Of a stretch of DNA of 64,000 nucleotides, positions 50,941-60,343 are shown one piece after another. Positions within the stretch are counted from its first letter, which is position 1, and each line of letters starts with the position of its first letter. The notes beneath the pieces are model-generated. The model was given only the letters and a program-made list of their open reading frames with translations. It had not been told where the DNA came from and did not search any database. A program made the position numbers and the translations under genes. This stretch comes from Devosia sp. LC5 (lineage in GTDB: Bacteria > Pseudomonadota > Alphaproteobacteria > Rhizobiales > Devosiaceae): NCBI RefSeq assembly GCF_000735585.1, contig NZ_JNNO01000002.1, forward strand, positions 62,001 to 126,000, read 5' to 3'.

Positions 50941-53010
50941 ATGTTCAAACGCTTCGGCCGGTTCTTCGGCAATGTAAAGATGACCACGGCCATTGCCGCA
51001 TTGGTCATTTCGGCAGTCATCGTCTCGGTCGCCGCGGTCAGCCTGGCCATGTTCATATCGCTCAGCGCTTCGGTGCGGATGGAGGCGATGGAGGGCCAGG
51101 TCAAGGCGATCAAAACTGCTGCGACCATTCTCAAGGGCGGCATGCCTGACACCAATGTGGCTTGGACGCCTGAGGGGGAACTCGAGGCGATCAGCACCTG
51201 GATGATGCCGGGCCAGTTCGGCAAGGACGAATTGGTCAATTCCATCGCCCGGGTGACCGGCGAAGCCGCAACGATTTTCGTCTGGGACGAGGCGACAGCC
51301 GATTTCGTGCGCAAGTCGACCACCATTATCGGAGCCGACGGAGCGCCGATCGTGGGCACGCCGCTCGACAGAAATGGTGCCGCCTATGCCGCCATGCTGG
51401 CGGGCACGCCCTATTTCGGCGAGGCCGTAGTGGTCGACAAGCCCTATTACACCGCCTACCAGCCCATCCTCAGCCGCAGCGGCAAGCCGATCGGCGTGCT
51501 GTTCGTAGGCACCGACAAGGCGCAGGTCGAGGCGGTCATCTATGACATGCTGAAGCTGCTGCTCGGGGTTGGGGCGGCGATTCTGATTGCCCTGGGCGCT
51601 TTGGGCTATCTGGTGTCGCGGCTGATGATGGCGCCGGTGCCCAGGCTGGCGCGAACCATGGCGGTCATTGCCGATGGCGATTTTGAGGCGGATGTGCCCT
51701 ATACCGGGCGCGGTAACGAAATCGGCGCCATGGCCAAGGCCGTTGAAGTGTTCCGCGAAAACGGGCTCAAGGTCAGCCAGATGAGCGAAGAAGAGCGCGC
51801 GGCCTCGGCGCGCCGCCGGATCGAGCGCACCGATATGATGGTGGCGCTGCAGGCCGCCTTCGGGGAAGTGGTGGATGCCGCGATTGCCGGGGATTTCTCC
51901 AAGCGCGTGCATGCCCAGTTTCCCGATCCCGAGCTCAATGCGCTGGCCGGGAGCGTCAATGCTTTGGTCGAAACCGTCGATCGCGGCCTGGGCGAAACCG
52001 GCGAAGTGCTGGGGGCCCTGGCCGATACCGATCTGACGCGCCGCATGCATGGCGAATATCAGGGCGCCTTTGCCAAGCTCAAGGGCGATACCAATGCGGT
52101 GACCGACAAGCTCACCGAAATCGTCGGCGGCGCCAAGGCGATCTCGGGCGCGCTCAAGACCGCGACGGGAGAAATCCTCTCCGGCGCCAACGATCTGTCC
52201 GAACGCACCACCAAGCAGGCGGCGACCATCGAGCAAACCTCGGCGGCCATGGAGCAATTGGCCGCCACCGTCGCCGAGAACGCGCGCATGGCCGAAGACG
52301 CCAATGGCAAGGCGCAATTGGTCTCCCAGAGCGCGGCGCAGAGCGGAGTGACCATGAATGAGGCCAATGCGGCCATGGAGCGCATCACGACAAGCTCGGC
52401 CAAGATCTCCAACATTATCGGGCTGATCGACGACATCGCCTTCCAGACCAACCTGCTGGCGCTCAACGCTTCGGTGGAGGCGGCGCGGGCGGGCGATGCC
52501 GGCAAGGGCTTTGCCGTGGTGGCCGTCGAAGTGCGGCGCCTGGCGCAGTCGGCGGCGTCGGCCTCCTCCGACGTCAAGGCGCTGATCGAGCAGAGCGCCA
52601 CCGAAGTGCGCGGCGGCAGCAAGCTCGTGTCCAATGCGGCTGAGCAACTAGCGGGCATGCTGGCGGCGGTGGATCAGAATACGGCGATCATGCAGTCGAT
52701 TGCCAAGGCCAGCCGCGAGCAGGCCATGGCGATTGGCGAGGTCAGCACCTCGGTACGGGTGCTGGACGAAATGACCCAGCATAATGCCGCCCTGGTGGAA
52801 GAAATGAACGCCGCCATCGAGCAGAGCGAGGCCCAGGCGGCCCAACTCGATCAGGTGGTGGATGTGTTTACGCTCGAGCAAAGCCCGGTGCGCATTGCGG
52901 CGCCGGTGTCTCGCGCTCCGGCGCCGGTACGCGGTGGGGTACAGGCTGCGGCCCGCTCCTATCTCAGCCAGGGCAATGCGGCTATCGCGGCGGATTGGAA
53001 CGAGTTCTAG
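50941..53010 (+). CDS. Methyl-accepting chemotaxis protein, sCache type (copy 2)
   Basis: A 689-residue receptor with the architecture of its upstream neighbour: helix 1 ([20 protein letters not shown]), a periplasmic sCache_3-like domain ending [22 protein letters not shown], helix 2, tandem HAMP units and signalling tip [22 protein letters not shown]. The C-terminus is DWNEF, another pentapeptide for CheR/CheB docking. DNA over the signalling domain is nearly identical to copy 1, while the sensors differ more. ATG 50941 has GGAG six bases upstream and aligns with the start of copy 1; ATG 50929 is in frame as well. Confidence 0.93.
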   Translation: MFKRFGRFFGNVKMTTAIAALVISAVIVSVAAVSLAMFISLSASVRMEAMEGQVKAIKTAATILKGGMPDTNVAWTPEGELEAISTWMMPGQFGKDELVNSIARVTGEAATIFVWDEATADFVRKSTTIIGADGAPIVGTPLDRNGAAYAAMLAGTPYFGEAVVVDKPYYTAYQPILSRSGKPIGVLFVGTDKAQVEAVIYDMLKLLLGVGAAILIALGALGYLVSRLMMAPVPRLARTMAVIADGDFEADVPYTGRGNEIGAMAKAVEVFRENGLKVSQMSEEERAASARRRIERTDMMVALQAAFGEVVDAAIAGDFSKRVHAQFPDPELNALAGSVNALVETVDRGLGETGEVLGALADTDLTRRMHGEYQGAFAKLKGDTNAVTDKLTEIVGGAKAISGALKTATGEILSGANDLSERTTKQAATIEQTSAAMEQLAATVAENARMAEDANGKAQLVSQSAAQSGVTMNEANAAMERITTSSAKISNIIGLIDDIAFQTNLLALNASVEAARAGDAGKGFAVVAVEVRRLAQSAASASSDVKALIEQSATEVRGGSKLVSNAAEQLAGMLAAVDQNTAIMQSIAKASREQAMAIGEVSTSVRVLDEMTQHNAALVEEMNAAIEQSEAQAAQLDQVVDVFTLEQSPVRIAAPVSRAPAPVRGGVQAAARSYLSQGNAAIAADWNEF

Positions 53011-53066
53011 GCTGGTTTTGGACTGCTTGCCTTTAGGCTCTGGCACGGACAGGACATCGGTTCTTG

Positions 53067-53094
53067 CCCTCCCTCCCCTCAAGGGGGAGGGAGG
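53067..53094. repeat. Hairpin, half unit of repeat family B
   Basis: CCTCCCTCCCC pairs with GGGGAGGGAGG around a short TCAAG loop, within the 250-base gap between two MCP genes. It resembles one outer arm of the family B elements (CCCTCAGGGG type) and may act as a terminator stem, but has no T-run. Confidence 0.7.
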
Positions 53095-53217
53095 CGAAAG
53101 GGCGGATCTCTCACGTGATACCGTCCCGTCGTAGATCGCGGCATACGTTGCGCTGCCAAGTCCTGCCGAAAGCGCCCGTTAACCTATTGGGCGCACGATA
53201 TCGCTATCAAGCCTCTG

Positions 53218-53228
53218 TTTAATTTAAG
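53218..53228. promoter_or_regulatory. TTTAATTTAAG motif upstream of small membrane protein/MCP operon
   Basis: Identical to the 11-base site at 48729-48739. It lies 33 bases before the start of the small membrane protein gene at 53262. A common promoter element is possible. Confidence 0.4.
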
Positions 53229-53261
53229 AAATTAGCCATTCTCAAAGGTGCGAGCGACGCA

Positions 53262-53597
53262 ATGCGTCCTGGTGAGCCGCGACGAGATAGCCAATTGGGA
53301 CAATTGCTGCCGGCAGGTGCCGTGGCGATGTTCACCATTTTTATTGCCTTCGCCGCCGTGCATGTGCCGCCAAAGCAGGGCGAGATGGGGGTGGTTTTTG
53401 CCCCCTGGACGAGCCAGGCCGAGGTGCTGGGCGCGGTGATAGAGGCGGGTGGGCGGATCGTCGATACCAGCCGGCTGCCCAATGTCATCGTGGCCTATGG
53501 GCTGGATGAGGGCTTTACCGCGCGGGTGCGTGACCAGGGCGCGTGGTTCACAATTGCAGCAATCGGTCTTTGCGCGGGCACGGGGGGCCTGAGCTGA
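53262..53597 (+). CDS. Small membrane protein coupled to an MCP gene
   Basis: A 111-residue protein. One helix near the N-terminus ([20 protein letters not shown]) is followed by a probable periplasmic domain ([36 protein letters not shown] in pieces: [26 protein letters not shown]). A second hydrophobic stretch ends the protein ([15 protein letters not shown]). The stop TGA shares its last A with the ATG of the MCP, so translation is coupled. No family was recognised. Coupling suggests a role as receptor accessory or ligand-related protein, which is inference. ATG 53262 follows AAAGGTGCGAG. Confidence 0.68.
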   Translation: MRPGEPRRDSQLGQLLPAGAVAMFTIFIAFAAVHVPPKQGEMGVVFAPWTSQAEVLGAVIEAGGRIVDTSRLPNVIVAYGLDEGFTARVRDQGAWFTIAAIGLCAGTGGLS

Positions 53598-55315
53598 TGA
53601 ATCACGGCATGAATCTGGAACAGTTTCGCATGCAGGCCGCCATTGGGCTGTGCGCCATGAGCGCGGTGCTGGCGGCTTCGGCGCTGGGCATTGATGTGGT
53701 GCGCTGGGGTGGGCCGGGGCTGGCAAGCATTCTGGCGGTCACGACGCTGATCGCGCTGGTGGCGGGGCTGGCGCTGTTTCGCCATCAACCGGCCTTCCGC
53801 TATCTGGCCGTATCGGTGCTGATGGCGCAGGTCATGGCGACCTTGATCGCCATGCGCGGGCATCCCCAGCAGGTCGATATGCATATGGCCTTCTTTGCGG
53901 CGCTCGCCATGTGCGCGCTGCTCTATGACATCAAGGCCATACTGGTCGGCGCGGCGCTGGTGGCTTTGCACCATCTGGGGCTGGGCCTGTTCTGGAGCGA
54001 GATGGTGTTTTATGGCGGCGCGGGGCTCGACCGGGTCGTGCTGCATGCGGTGATCCTGGTTGCCGAAGCGCTGGCGCTGGTGTGGATGACGCGCAATACG
54101 GAAATACTGCTGCAATTGGCGAACCTCAAATCCGACGAAGCCGAGACCGAGGCCGCGACGGCGCGCCAGCATGCCCAGACGGTCAAGGAGAGTCTGGAAA
54201 CCAGCCAGACCCGCGCCGCCTTGATGCAGACCTTGCAATCGGGCTTTGGCGATGTGGTCGACGCGGCCGTGGCCGGCGATTTCAGCCACCGGATCGTGGC
54301 CGATTTCCCCGACGAGGATCTCAACCGGCTGGCCAATGCAATCAACCTGCTGCTCGGTACGGTCGAGCGTGGCGTCGCCGAAACCGGCATGGTGCTGACG
54401 GCCCTGGCGGATACCGACCTGACGCGGCGCATGGATGGGGATTATCGCGGCGCCTTTGCCAAGCTCGAGACCGATACCAATAAAGTGGTCGATACGCTGT
54501 CCGAGCTGGTCAACAGGCTCAAGGGCACGTCGGGCTCGCTGCGCACCGCGACGGGGGAAATCCTGTCGGGGGCCAATGACCTGTCCGAACGCACCATCAA
54601 GCAGGCGGCGACCATCGAGCAAACCACGGCGGCAATCGAGCAATTGAGCAATGCGGTGCTCGAAAATGCCAAACGGGCTGAAACCGCCAGCAGCAAGGCA
54701 CAGGCCGTATCCCATACCGCCACCGAAGGCGGGCAGGTGATGGACGAGGCCAATGCGGCGATGGCGGGGATCGAGGCCAGTTCGGCCAGGATTTCCAACA
54801 TTATCGGGCTGATCGACGATATCGCCTTCCAGACCAATCTTTTGGCGCTCAATGCTTCGGTCGAAGCGGCGCGAGCGGGCGATGCCGGCAAGGGTTTTGC
54901 CGTGGTCGCCATCGAAGTGCGGCGGCTGGCCCAATCGGCGGCGGGGGCTTCGGCCGAGGTCAAGCAATTGATCGAAGCGAGCGCCGAGGAGGTGCGGGGC
55001 GGCACAAAACTCGTGGGGCAGGCGGCCGAAAAGCTGCTCGATATCCTGGCTGTGGCGCAGGAAAGCTCGAGCCTGATCGATTCCATCGCCCATGCCAACA
55101 AGCAGCAATCCTCGGCCCTGCAGGAGGTCACGGCCGCGGTGCGGCAGATGGACGAGATGACCCAGCACAATGCGGCCCTGGTGGAACAGACCAATGCCGC
55201 CATCGAGCAGACCGAGGCGCAGGCGGCCGAACTCGACACCATTATCGAAGTGTTCCGCACCGAGGACAGGTCATGGCTCGCCCCGGCAATCGGGCGGGTA
55301 CGGCTGGCTTCCTGA
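53597..55315 (+). CDS. Methyl-accepting chemotaxis protein with multi-helix membrane sensor
   Basis: A 572-residue receptor. About six N-terminal helices (residues about 15-175) form a membrane-embedded sensor with histidine-bearing stretches [13 protein letters not shown] and [12 protein letters not shown], similar to sensors of unknown ligand in other MCPs. A coiled segment ([19 protein letters not shown]) and HAMP-like units ([30 protein letters not shown]) follow. The signalling tip is [22 protein letters not shown]. It ends VRLAS, without a docking pentapeptide. ATG 53597 is fixed by overlap with the preceding stop; the frame to 53543 lies in that gene. It ends the chemotaxis cluster. 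Confidence 0.92.
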   Translation: MNHGMNLEQFRMQAAIGLCAMSAVLAASALGIDVVRWGGPGLASILAVTTLIALVAGLALFRHQPAFRYLAVSVLMAQVMATLIAMRGHPQQVDMHMAFFAALAMCALLYDIKAILVGAALVALHHLGLGLFWSEMVFYGGAGLDRVVLHAVILVAEALALVWMTRNTEILLQLANLKSDEAETEAATARQHAQTVKESLETSQTRAALMQTLQSGFGDVVDAAVAGDFSHRIVADFPDEDLNRLANAINLLLGTVERGVAETGMVLTALADTDLTRRMDGDYRGAFAKLETDTNKVVDTLSELVNRLKGTSGSLRTATGEILSGANDLSERTIKQAATIEQTTAAIEQLSNAVLENAKRAETASSKAQAVSHTATEGGQVMDEANAAMAGIEASSARISNIIGLIDDIAFQTNLLALNASVEAARAGDAGKGFAVVAIEVRRLAQSAAGASAEVKQLIEASAEEVRGGTKLVGQAAEKLLDILAVAQESSSLIDSIAHANKQQSSALQEVTAAVRQMDEMTQHNAALVEQTNAAIEQTEAQAAELDTIIEVFRTEDRSWLAPAIGRVRLAS

Positions 55316-55375
55316 CACGGGCTGTCAGCAGCAGCACGCTAAGGCTTTTTGGCGCAGACCAGCGCCGGGAGCCCG

Positions 55376-55786
55376 ATGATGCGTGCTGTACGCAAGTTTG
55401 AACAGGCCGAGCGCCAGTTGCCAGGCGCGCCGTTGCAAAGCGAGCTGGATACCTTGCTGGCGCCCTTGCCCGAGCCGGCGGCCGCGTTGGCGCGGCGGCT
55501 GGTGGCCCTGGTTGCGGCTCATCCGGGGCTGTCGGGCGAGGTCAAGACCGGCTGGAAATCGATCAATTTCCGTCATGCCAAAGCCGGCCATGTCTGCGCG
55601 CTGTTCCCGCATCCCGATCGGGTGTCGCTCTATTTCGAACAGGGGCGGCTGCTCGATAATGACCACGGGCTGTTCCAGGGCGAAGGGCTCAAGAAAGGGC
55701 GCTTCATCCGCATGCTGCCGGGCGCGGAAATTCCCATCGACATAATCGGTATCCTGATCGCCGAAGCCATTGCCCTGCAGCGGTGA
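55376..55786 (+). CDS. DUF1801 family protein
   Basis: A 136-residue protein with the DUF1801/YdhG-like pattern in its second half: EVKTGWKSINFRHAKAGHVCALFPHPDRVSLYF (in pieces) and a basic loop GLKKGRFIRMLPG. The N-terminal half is helical (RKFEQAERQLPG, AAALARRLVALVAAHPG). The family has no assigned reaction. ATG 55376 follows CGGGAGC; a TTG at 55349 opens the frame. It stands alone between the last MCP and mgsA. Confidence 0.78.
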   Translation: MMRAVRKFEQAERQLPGAPLQSELDTLLAPLPEPAAALARRLVALVAAHPGLSGEVKTGWKSINFRHAKAGHVCALFPHPDRVSLYFEQGRLLDNDHGLFQGEGLKKGRFIRMLPGAEIPIDIIGILIAEAIALQR

Positions 55787-55825
55787 GCATGCTTGAAAGC
55801 TCCAATGCTTGTAGGAGTTTAGGCA

Positions 55826-56191
55826 ATGGCGCGGATTGGTCTCGTGGCACATGACGACAAGAAGGACGAATTGTGCGCCTGGGCCAGCCAGCATAAGCGC
55901 AAGCTGGGCGAGCATGAATTGTGGGCGACCGGCACCACGGGCGGGCGCGTCATGGCGGCGACCGGCCTGCCGGTGACCTTGCTCAAAAGCGGGCCGCTGG
56001 GTGGCGACCAGCAGCTTGGCGCGATGATCTGCGAAGGCCGGCTGGATGTGCTGATCTTTTTCATCGATCCGCTGTCCGCCCAGCCCCATGATGTGGACGT
56101 CAAAGCCCTGACCCGGCTGGCGACACTCTACGATGTACTGCTGGCCAACAACAAACCCACCGCCGATGCGGTTCTGGCTGCCGTACAGTAA
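55826..56191 (+). CDS. mgsA: Methylglyoxal synthase
   Basis: A 121-residue protein with the MGS fold: GLVAHDDKKDELCAWASQH at the start (the first active-site Asp and Lys), ELWATGTTGGRVMAATG for the phosphate-binding TGTTG loop, GPLGGDQQLGAMICEG with the catalytic Asp, and FFIDPLSAQPHDVDVKAL. It converts dihydroxyacetone phosphate to methylglyoxal and phosphate as a bypass of glycolysis when phosphate is short. Slightly shorter than E. coli MgsA (152). Start ATG 55826 has TAGGAG upstream. No glyoxalase I/II gene is adjacent. Confidence 0.95.
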   Translation: MARIGLVAHDDKKDELCAWASQHKRKLGEHELWATGTTGGRVMAATGLPVTLLKSGPLGGDQQLGAMICEGRLDVLIFFIDPLSAQPHDVDVKALTRLATLYDVLLANNKPTADAVLAAVQ

Positions 56192-56316
56192 ACCGGTTTC
56201 CACTTTGGCCGGGCGCGCTTCCGGTTGACCACCTGCCCCCGTTATGAGCAGATGCCACAAAATAGCCCCGGACAATGAACCGGGCGTGGCAGATCAGGAA
56301 AACGGAACGGGTTTGG

Positions 56317-57096
56317 GTGTCTGATGTAGTTATTGACGTTCGCAACGTCAGCAAGCGCTTTGGCGGATTGACCGCCGTCAACAATTGTTCGCTCTCGGTT
56401 CGGCGCGGCTCGGTCACAGGATTGATCGGGCCCAATGGCGCGGGCAAATCGACGCTGTTCAATATCGTGGCGGGCAATATCGTGCCCGATAGCGGCCAGG
56501 TGATCTTTGACGGGCAGGATGTGACGGGGCTGAAGCCCCACCAATTATTCCGCACCGGCATGTTGCGCACCTTCCAGATTGCGCATGAATTCTCCAATAT
56601 GACGGCGCTGGAAAACCTGATGATGGTGCCGGGCGACCAGCCGGGCGAATATCTGGCCAATGCCTGGTTCCGGCCGGGCCTGGCCAAATCGCGCGAGACC
56701 GAAGTGCGCAAGAAGGCACTCGACGTCATCGATTTCCTCAAGCTCGGCCATGTGCGCAATGAGCTGGCGGGCAATCTCTCGGGCGGCCAGAAAAAGCTGC
56801 TCGAACTGGGCCGCACCATGATGGTGGATGCCAAGGTGGTGCTGCTCGACGAGGTGGCGGCCGGCGTCAACAAGACATTGCTCAATGACCTTGCCGCCAA
56901 TATCGAGCGGATGAACAAGGAATTGGGCTACACTTTCTTTGTCATCGAGCACGATATGGACCTGATCGGGCGGCTGTGCGACCCAGTCATCGTGATGGCG
57001 GCCGGCGAGAAGATCGCCGAGGGTCCGATGGCTGAAATCCGCGCCAATCCGGCCATTGTCGAGGCCTATTTCGGCACCCCGGTGGAAGCAGCATAA
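56317..57096 (+). CDS. livG: Branched-chain amino-acid type ABC transporter ATPase LivG
   Basis: A 259-residue ABC ATPase. Walker A is IGPNGAGKSTLFNIV, the Q-loop region MLRTFQIAHEFSNMTALENLM, the signature LSGGQKKLLELGRTMM and Walker B VVLLDEVAAGVNKTLL, where DEP of most LivG proteins is DEV. The H-loop is FVIEHDMDLIGRLCD. It energises uptake of hydrophobic amino acids or amides together with LivF. GTG 56317 (GGAACGGG upstream) is preferred; ATG 56275 is in frame. The stop overlaps livF by one base (TAATG). First gene of a four-gene importer operon. Confidence 0.92.
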   Translation: MSDVVIDVRNVSKRFGGLTAVNNCSLSVRRGSVTGLIGPNGAGKSTLFNIVAGNIVPDSGQVIFDGQDVTGLKPHQLFRTGMLRTFQIAHEFSNMTALENLMMVPGDQPGEYLANAWFRPGLAKSRETEVRKKALDVIDFLKLGHVRNELAGNLSGGQKKLLELGRTMMVDAKVVLLDEVAAGVNKTLLNDLAANIERMNKELGYTFFVIEHDMDLIGRLCDPVIVMAAGEKIAEGPMAEIRANPAIVEAYFGTPVEAA

Positions 57097-57800
57097 TGGC
57101 CCTGATCGAACTCAAGCACGTCGTCGGCGGCTATGGCGGCGCGCCGATCCTCAATGGCGTCAATATCGCCATCGAGCCGCATGATATCGGGGTGATCGTC
57201 GGCCCCAATGGCGCGGGCAAATCCACCACGCTCAAGGCGATTTTCGGCCTGCTCAAGGTCACCGGCGGCACCATCGAATTCGGCGGCGAGAATGTCGCCA
57301 ATTCGCTGCCCGACCGGCTGGTGCCCAAGGGCCTGAGCTTCGTGCCGCAGGAAAAGAACGTCTTCACCTCGATGAGCGTCGAGGAGAACCTCGAAATGGG
57401 CGCCTTCACCCGCAAGGACGATTTCCGCGCCACCATGGCTTGGGTTTACGAAATGTTCCCGGTTTTGGCGGAAAAGCGCCGCCAGCCCGCGGGTGAGCTA
57501 TCGGGCGGGCAACGCCAGATGGTGGCCATGGGCCGCGCATTGATGAGCAAGCCCAGGCTGCTGATGCTGGACGAGCCCTCGGCGGGCCTGTCGCCGCGCT
57601 ATGTCATCGAGATCTTCGAGACCATCGTGCGCGTCAACAAAGAAGGCGTCGGCATCTTGATGGTCGAGCAGAACGCTCGCCAGGCGCTGGCCTTCGCCTC
57701 CAAGGGCTTCGTGCTGGCCAGCGGGCAGAACCGCTTCACCGGCACCGGCCCCGAACTCATCGCCGACCCCGAAGTCGCCAAGAGCTTTTTGGGGGGCTAG
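57096..57800 (+). CDS. livF: Branched-chain amino-acid type ABC transporter ATPase LivF
   Basis: A 234-residue ABC ATPase with Walker A VGPNGAGKSTTLKAIFG, LivF-typical LSFVPQEKNVFTSMSVEENLEMG, signature LSGGQRQMVAMGRALM, Walker B LLMLDEPSAGLSPRYV and the H-loop replaced by the LivF-characteristic Gln-Asn segment MVEQNARQALAFA. It partners LivG at the cytoplasmic face. The start overlaps the livG stop, and livH follows after 7 bases, so the set is one transcript. Confidence 0.94.
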   Translation: MALIELKHVVGGYGGAPILNGVNIAIEPHDIGVIVGPNGAGKSTTLKAIFGLLKVTGGTIEFGGENVANSLPDRLVPKGLSFVPQEKNVFTSMSVEENLEMGAFTRKDDFRATMAWVYEMFPVLAEKRRQPAGELSGGQRQMVAMGRALMSKPRLLMLDEPSAGLSPRYVIEIFETIVRVNKEGVGILMVEQNARQALAFASKGFVLASGQNRFTGTGPELIADPEVAKSFLGG

Positions 57801-57807
57801 GACTGAC

Positions 57808-58812
57808 ATGACAGAACTCATTTTCTTCATCAACCAGGTCGTCATTTCCGGCGCGGTGCTGGGCTGTATCTATGCGCTGGGCGCGGTCGGCATCACGCTG
57901 GTGTTCGGCATTCTGCGCTTTGCCCATTTTGCCCATTCCGAGCTGATGACCTCGGGCGCGTTTTTTGCCTTTTTGCTGGCTGGCGCCTTTGCCGCCTGGG
58001 GCATTACCGCCCCTATCCCGATGGGCTTTGTCGTCCTGCCCATCGCCATGGTGATCTCGGCAATTTTCGCGCTGGGTATCGACAAGGGCTTTTATGCGCC
58101 GCTGCGCAAGCGGGGCGCGAAGCCCGTGACGCTGCTGATCGCCTCGATCGGCGTGACGCTGATGGTGCAGGGCCTGATCCGGCTGTTCTTCGGCGCCGGC
58201 TCCTATTCGTTCTTTGAAACCGAAACCAAGGACGTGTTCCGCGTCGATCTGAGCGCTTTCGGCTCGACCCGGCCTTTGGTGATCACCGAGCCGCAATTGC
58301 TGATGATCGTGGTGACGGCGCTCTCGGTGATTGCGCTGCATCTCTTCCTCACCCGCTCGCGGCTGGGCAAGGCGATGCGCGCCATGGCTGACAATGCGGA
58401 CCTGGCGCAGGTGTCGGGTATCAATACGGCGCTGGTGGTGCGGGTGACCTGGATCATTGCCGGGGCGCTGGGTTGCATGGCCGGCACCATGCTGGCGCTG
58501 GACGTGACGCTCAAGCCCGATCTGGCCTTCAACATCATCATCCCTATCTTTGCCGCCGCCATTGTGGGCGGCCTCGGCCAGGCTTATGGCGCCATTGCCG
58601 GTGGCCTGCTGATCGGCTTTGCCGAATCGCTGGCCGTGTTCAACTGGACCATGGTGCTGCGCCCACTCAATGCCATCCTGCCTGAATGGCTGCAATTGCC
58701 GGCGACGCTCGCGTTCGTGCCCACCGAATATAAGCTCACCGTGGCTTTCGTCATCCTCGTGGTGACGCTACTGGTGCGGCCCACGGGTATCTTCAAGGGA
58801 GCCTCGTCATGA
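57808..58812 (+). CDS. livH: Branched-chain amino-acid type ABC permease LivH
   Basis: A 334-residue inner-membrane permease with about eight helices. Family features are the N-terminal ISGAVLGCIYALGAVGITLVFGIL and the C-terminal AAAIVGGLGQAYGAIAGGLLIGFAESL. The coupling loop region is KAMRAMADNADLAQVSGIN, the characteristic A-A-DNxxxAxxxGI element. It forms half of the translocation path. The stop overlaps the livM start by four bases (ATGA). Confidence 0.93.
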   Translation: MTELIFFINQVVISGAVLGCIYALGAVGITLVFGILRFAHFAHSELMTSGAFFAFLLAGAFAAWGITAPIPMGFVVLPIAMVISAIFALGIDKGFYAPLRKRGAKPVTLLIASIGVTLMVQGLIRLFFGAGSYSFFETETKDVFRVDLSAFGSTRPLVITEPQLLMIVVTALSVIALHLFLTRSRLGKAMRAMADNADLAQVSGINTALVVRVTWIIAGALGCMAGTMLALDVTLKPDLAFNIIIPIFAAAIVGGLGQAYGAIAGGLLIGFAESLAVFNWTMVLRPLNAILPEWLQLPATLAFVPTEYKLTVAFVILVVTLLVRPTGIFKGASS

Positions 58813-60089
58813 TCCAGCGTTCCCTCACGCTCTTTGCCGGGCTGTTCGCGCTGATCCTGGTGATCGGTTGGGTGATGGGCCTGCCCTTCACCTCCTCGCG
58901 TCTGGTTGAAGCCGCCGCCTATGCGTTGATCGCGCTGGGACTTAACCTGCAATGGGGTTATGGCGGGCTGTTCAATTTCGGCATTATGGGCTTCCTGATG
59001 GTGGGCGGCTTTGCCGTCACCTTCATTTCCTATCCGGTCAATCCGCAATTCTGGGGCGCCGATGGCCCCTGGCTGTTGGGGCGGGCGCTGCTGGCCTTTT
59101 TCGCCGGGGCGCTGCTGGTGCTGGCCGCGCGGCAGAGCCATCGCGCTGGCATAACCGGCAAGTGGAAGACCGTGCTGACGGTCATCGCCTGGTTTGTGGC
59201 CTATTGCATCTATCGCAGCCAGATCGATCCGGCCGCCGCCTATATCGAATCCGATGCCGGCGGCAAATGGGTCGGGGGCCTGGGCGCCCATCCCGTGCTG
59301 GGCTGGCTGTTCGGCGGCGTGCTGGCGGCAGCCATTGCCTATTTCGTCGGCAAGATCAGCCTGGGCCTGCGCACCGATTATCTGGCAATTGCCACGATTG
59401 GCATTTCCGAGATCATCCGGGCGCTGATCAAGAATATGGATTGGCTGACGCGTGGCACGCTGACCGTCTCGCCCATTCCCTGGCCCGTGCCATTGCCCGA
59501 TGCCTATGCGGGCGGCGGGCAACCAGCGCTGCTCTTGGCACGCGGCGGTTTCCTCCTGCTGGCCATTGCCGTGCTGGCCATCGCGATCCTTTTGATCTCC
59601 CGCGCCTATGCCGGGCCCTGGGGCCGCATGATGCGGGCCATTCGCGACAATCACATCGCCTCGGCGTCGATGGGCAAGAATGTCACCGCGCGGCAGCTCG
59701 AAATCTTCGTCTTCGGCTCGGTGCTGATGGGCATTGGCGGGGCCATGCTGGTCAGCTTCGTGCAGATCTTCGATCCCTCCAGCTACCAGCCGATCAACCA
59801 CACATTCCTGATCTGGGTGATGGTGATCGTGGGCGGCGCCGGCAATAATTGGGGCGCGGTGTTCGGGGCGGTATTGATCTGGCTGATCTGGGTCATCTCC
59901 GAACCACTGGCCAAGGCAGTATTCGATGTCGTCTCCTATTGGTCGAGCACGGCCGGCTGGGGCGCCATCCCCGATATCGAAGCACGCTCGGCCCAGATGC
60001 GGGTCTTCGTGCTGGGGCTGGTGATCACCATCGCCCTCAGATTTGCGCCTAAGGGCCTGATCCCCGAAGTGGTGCGGCGGGAGGGGTGA
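58809..60089 (+). CDS. livM: Branched-chain amino-acid type ABC permease LivM
   Basis: A 426-residue permease with about ten helices. AYALIALGLNLQWGYGGLFNFG is the family N-terminal motif, and the coupling loop is RMMRAIRDNHIASASMGKNVTARQLEIFVFGS (in pieces: AIRDNHIASASMGKN). The region about 75-175 between the first helices contains an extra hydrophobic hairpin and a loop (DPAAAYIESDAGGKW). FLIWVMVIVGGAGNNWGAVFGA is also conserved. It pairs with LivH. A small GNRA hairpin and a family A repeat follow the stop; the binding-protein gene lies beyond a toxin-antitoxin pair on the other strand. Confidence 0.92.
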   Translation: MIQRSLTLFAGLFALILVIGWVMGLPFTSSRLVEAAAYALIALGLNLQWGYGGLFNFGIMGFLMVGGFAVTFISYPVNPQFWGADGPWLLGRALLAFFAGALLVLAARQSHRAGITGKWKTVLTVIAWFVAYCIYRSQIDPAAAYIESDAGGKWVGGLGAHPVLGWLFGGVLAAAIAYFVGKISLGLRTDYLAIATIGISEIIRALIKNMDWLTRGTLTVSPIPWPVPLPDAYAGGGQPALLLARGGFLLLAIAVLAIAILLISRAYAGPWGRMMRAIRDNHIASASMGKNVTARQLEIFVFGSVLMGIGGAMLVSFVQIFDPSSYQPINHTFLIWVMVIVGGAGNNWGAVFGAVLIWLIWVISEPLAKAVFDVVSYWSSTAGWGAIPDIEARSAQMRVFVLGLVITIALRFAPKGLIPEVVRREG

Positions 60090-60114
60090 TTTTTCCGCGT
60101 TTGGTGCCCTGTGT

Positions 60115-60136
60115 AATCCCCGCGAAAGCGGGGATT
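60115..60136 (+). terminator. Hairpin after livM (half unit of repeat family C)
   Basis: AATCCCCGC-GAAA-GCGGGGATT is a nine-base stem with a GAAA tetraloop, followed by CCGTTTTTG. It is the same mini-hairpin type as in the family C element at 34195 and may end the liv transcript. Confidence 0.65.
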
Positions 60137-60153
60137 TCCGTTTTTGCGCTCCC

Positions 60154-60249
60154 GTAGACCTCATGGTGAGCTTGTCGAACCACGAGGTCGGGCGAGTGGA
60201 GGCTAGTTGCCACGACCTCGTCCTTCGACGGGCTCAGGATGAGGTCTAC
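60154..60249. repeat. Palindromic repeat family A, copy 3 (inverted)
   Basis: A 96-base inverted repeat with ends GTAGACCTCA and TGAGGTCTAC. Here the left arm carries CCTCATGGTGAG/GAACCACGAGG and the right arm CCTCGTCCTTCGAC/CTCAGGATGAGG. The arm order is therefore opposite to copies 1, 2 and 4. It precedes the toxin-antitoxin promoter by about 60 bases. Confidence 0.92.
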
Positions 60250-60301
60250 TGGGGCTCATTGCGGGAGTGGAGAAAGCGGAACCCCCTGTTTTCTTATCCC
60301 A

Positions 60302-60337
60302 GCAATGTCCAATATTGCACTTTGTCTAAAACTGGAC
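60302..60337. promoter_or_regulatory. Operator-like dyads at the toxin-antitoxin promoter
   Basis: GCAAT-N7-ATTGC (60302-60318) and GTCCA...TGGAC (60307-60311 with 60333-60337) interleave. Both overlap the promoter at 60315-60343. Autorepression by the Xre-type antitoxin is the expected use. Confidence 0.5.
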
Positions 60338-60343
60338 TATATC
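60315..60343 (+). promoter_or_regulatory. Promoter of the toxin-antitoxin operon
   Basis: TTGCAC (60315-60320), a 17-base spacer and TATATC (60338-60343) form a good sigma-70-type promoter 25 bases before the antitoxin start. It overlaps the two dyads listed separately. Confidence 0.6.
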
